NCBI GenBank assembly: GCA_041395565.1
Contig: JAWLAI010000009.1
Span: 62,001-126,000, forward strand
Direction of reading: 5' to 3'
Source: Pseudomonadota bacterium
Lineage (GTDB): Bacteria; Pseudomonadota; Gammaproteobacteria; UBA9214
Length of the DNA stretch: 64,000 nucleotides
Shown here in pieces: positions 62,882 through 64,000 of this stretch (positions are counted from its first letter, which is position 1; every line of letters begins with the position of its first letter). The position numbers were made by a program, and so were the translations under genes. The notes under the pieces were generated by a model. That model did no database searches. It worked only from the letters and a program-made list of their open reading frames with translations, and was not told the DNA's origin.

Positions 62882-64000
62882 CTATGTCTCCTGCCTTGCC
62901 AGGGTGATGCGCCATATCCACTGGTCGACCTGCGTGAATATCACGCCCGGCTCCACCTCGATGATGGTCGGATAGCAGGATCCGACACCAGTCGCGGTCA
63001 CCTGATTCATCCAGCTGGTTCCACCGTCACTGCTCAAGGCCAGGCAAACCTGCCCGTGCCCCGGGTATTCGAACCGCGCGACGTCGCCGGCCTCGTCCAG
63101 CCGCGACCAGGCTTCCGGATAGCGCCGGCCCCAACCCAGCGCCACACGCCCGTCACCGAGCGTGATCACACACGGACTGCAGCCGCGGTCCAGACCCGTA
63201 TAAACCGGGGATGTCCAACTACGACCGTGGTCGCTGCTCCAGCTCGCATACAGGGGATAGTGATGCCCTGTGCGCATGATGCATAACAGTCTGCCATCGT
63301 CCAGCCGCGTCATGGTCGGTTCGACGAACCCTTCGCCGATGGGATCATCCGGCCGCGGGGCCGCGACCGTCGCCAGGAATCGCCAGTTCCGGCCCGCATC
63401 GGACGACGTGAGCACGAAGCTGCGCATCATGTACTTCACTTCATGCCGGGACGAGCGATCCGGGGGCTCCTGACGGTCCACACTGAAATTGCCATACATG
63501 GTCAGCAGCCAGGATCCGTCCGGCATTACGAGGATGTTGCGGTGGACATACAATCCGTACCACGCGTCCTCTTCCGGTGCCGGTGAGCCCGCGGGGATCT
63601 CGAGCTGCGCCTGTTCCTCCGCCAGGGTACGCAGACCGTCGGTCGAACGCCAGGCCCGTAACCGGTAACGGCCCGGCGAGAGCGGCTCCGCCCTGCCACC
63701 GACAGCGTAAAACATGTCCGGTGTCGCGAGCACGGCACGCTCCGGCGTCGCATTGATCGCCTCGACATCGATCGCCTGCTGTGGTTGCACGGTACGGCCG
63801 CCGTCATGACTTGCCAGCCCACCGTGCAGATACAGCGTAGCGTCGGCTGCCTGGAAACAGCGGATCCAGCGGCCGTTCCCCAGTGCTTGAATCGCTCCGA
63901 CCTGGGCGAACGTCGCCGGCACTGACGCGCGTACGGGTTGTGCCTGGGGTCTGCGGTAAACGCCCAGATAGTATGCGGCCGGCGCCAGCACCGCGGCCTG
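62882..64000 (-). CDS. BNR/sialidase-fold protein (5' partial, cut by window edge)
   Basis: The frame is open to the right edge, so the N-terminus is missing; the visible start (AAVLAPAAYYLGVYRR) looks like the end of a signal or anchor helix. Four Asp-box-like repeats (SxDxGxxW type) mark a six-bladed propeller: ASHDGGRTVQP, TSSDAGRNWRF, SWSSDHGRSWTSP and SSDGGTSWMNQ. RHEVKYMMRSF and FVEPTMTRLDDGRLLCIMRTG fit exo-sialidase-like proteins. A FRIP motif was not seen, so enzymatic sialidase activity is unproven. Its position beside a sialyltransferase-like and pyruvyl transferase gene suggests action on, or binding to, the acidic glycan. Confidence 0.75.
   Translation of the reverse strand, partial: QAAVLAPAAYYLGVYRRPQAQPVRASVPATFAQVGAIQALGNGRWIRCFQAADATLYLHGGLASHDGGRTVQPQQAIDVEAINATPERAVLATPDMFYAVGGRAEPLSPGRYRLRAWRSTDGLRTLAEEQAQLEIPAGSPAPEEDAWYGLYVHRNILVMPDGSWLLTMYGNFSVDRQEPPDRSSRHEVKYMMRSFVLTSSDAGRNWRFLATVAAPRPDDPIGEGFVEPTMTRLDDGRLLCIMRTGHHYPLYASWSSDHGRSWTSPVYTGLDRGCSPCVITLGDGRVALGWGRRYPEAWSRLDEAGDVARFEYPGHGQVCLALSSDGGTSWMNQVTATGVGSCYPTIIEVEPGVIFTQVDQWIWRITLARQET

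Overview
The window is a stretch of high-GC bacterial chromosome. The gene set points to a gammaproteobacterium, possibly of the sulfur-oxidiser/Chromatiales type: YrfG-type nucleotidase, CysQ, a GspG-to-N secretion operon, a rubredoxin-ThiD-ThiE-HemL group, and a GlrK-QseG-GlrR two-component cluster. The taxonomic placement is inference from gene content only. No rRNA, tRNA, CRISPR array or complete insertion sequence was seen.

Layout. (1) 0-8.9 kb: the end of a surface protein with a Cys-type C-terminal anchoring tail and a terminator. It is followed by an exopolysaccharide export block (SLBB export protein, outer-membrane beta-barrel, chain-length determinant, tyrosine-kinase-like ATPase, ExeA-like ATPase, GalE). 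These are the gene types of XrtA/EpsH (PEP-CTERM-associated) loci, but no exosortase is in the window. (2) 8.9-24.5 kb: housekeeping genes: VanZ, CysQ, YrfG, a YkgJ-type protein, a PilZ-like protein, the type II secretion genes gspGHIJKLMN (minus strand), a DUF5063 protein, rubredoxin, thiD-thiE, hemL and a DedA/PAP2/LssY fusion. (3) 24.5-32.5 kb: a signalling block with glrK-qseG-glrR at its centre, flanked by two paralogous large lipoproteins and a stand-alone copy of the GlrR receiver domain. (4) 32.8-64 kb: the glycan assembly block. It holds a priming sugar transferase, two asparagine-synthetase-type amidotransferases, an O-antigen ligase/polymerase, at least seven glycosyltransferases (one frameshifted), two PaaK/CapK-like adenylate-forming enzymes, a methyltransferase, LegB, a Wzx flippase, a sialyltransferase-like enzyme, a polysaccharide pyruvyl transferase and a BNR/sialidase-fold protein cut by the window edge. 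Roughly 34.3-53 kb is visibly richer in A+T than its flanks and has long gene-free gaps, as expected of a horizontally assembled glycan island.

The most interesting signal is regulatory. The gap upstream of the first lipoprotein carries a well-spaced sigma-54 (-24/-12) promoter, a perfect IHF consensus and a perfect TGTC-N10-GACA palindrome, which is the published GlrR activator site. The same three elements, with a slightly weaker -24 box and IHF site, recur upstream of the secreted lectin-like protein in the glycan island. The first predicted GlrR-driven transcript also encodes a receiver domain about 80 % identical to that of GlrR, with all phosphorylation residues but no ATPase or DNA-binding part. 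I read this as a candidate GlrK-GlrR-RpoN regulon of surface proteins linked to exopolysaccharide, with a possible built-in phosphate-sink feedback. All of it is prediction from sequence.
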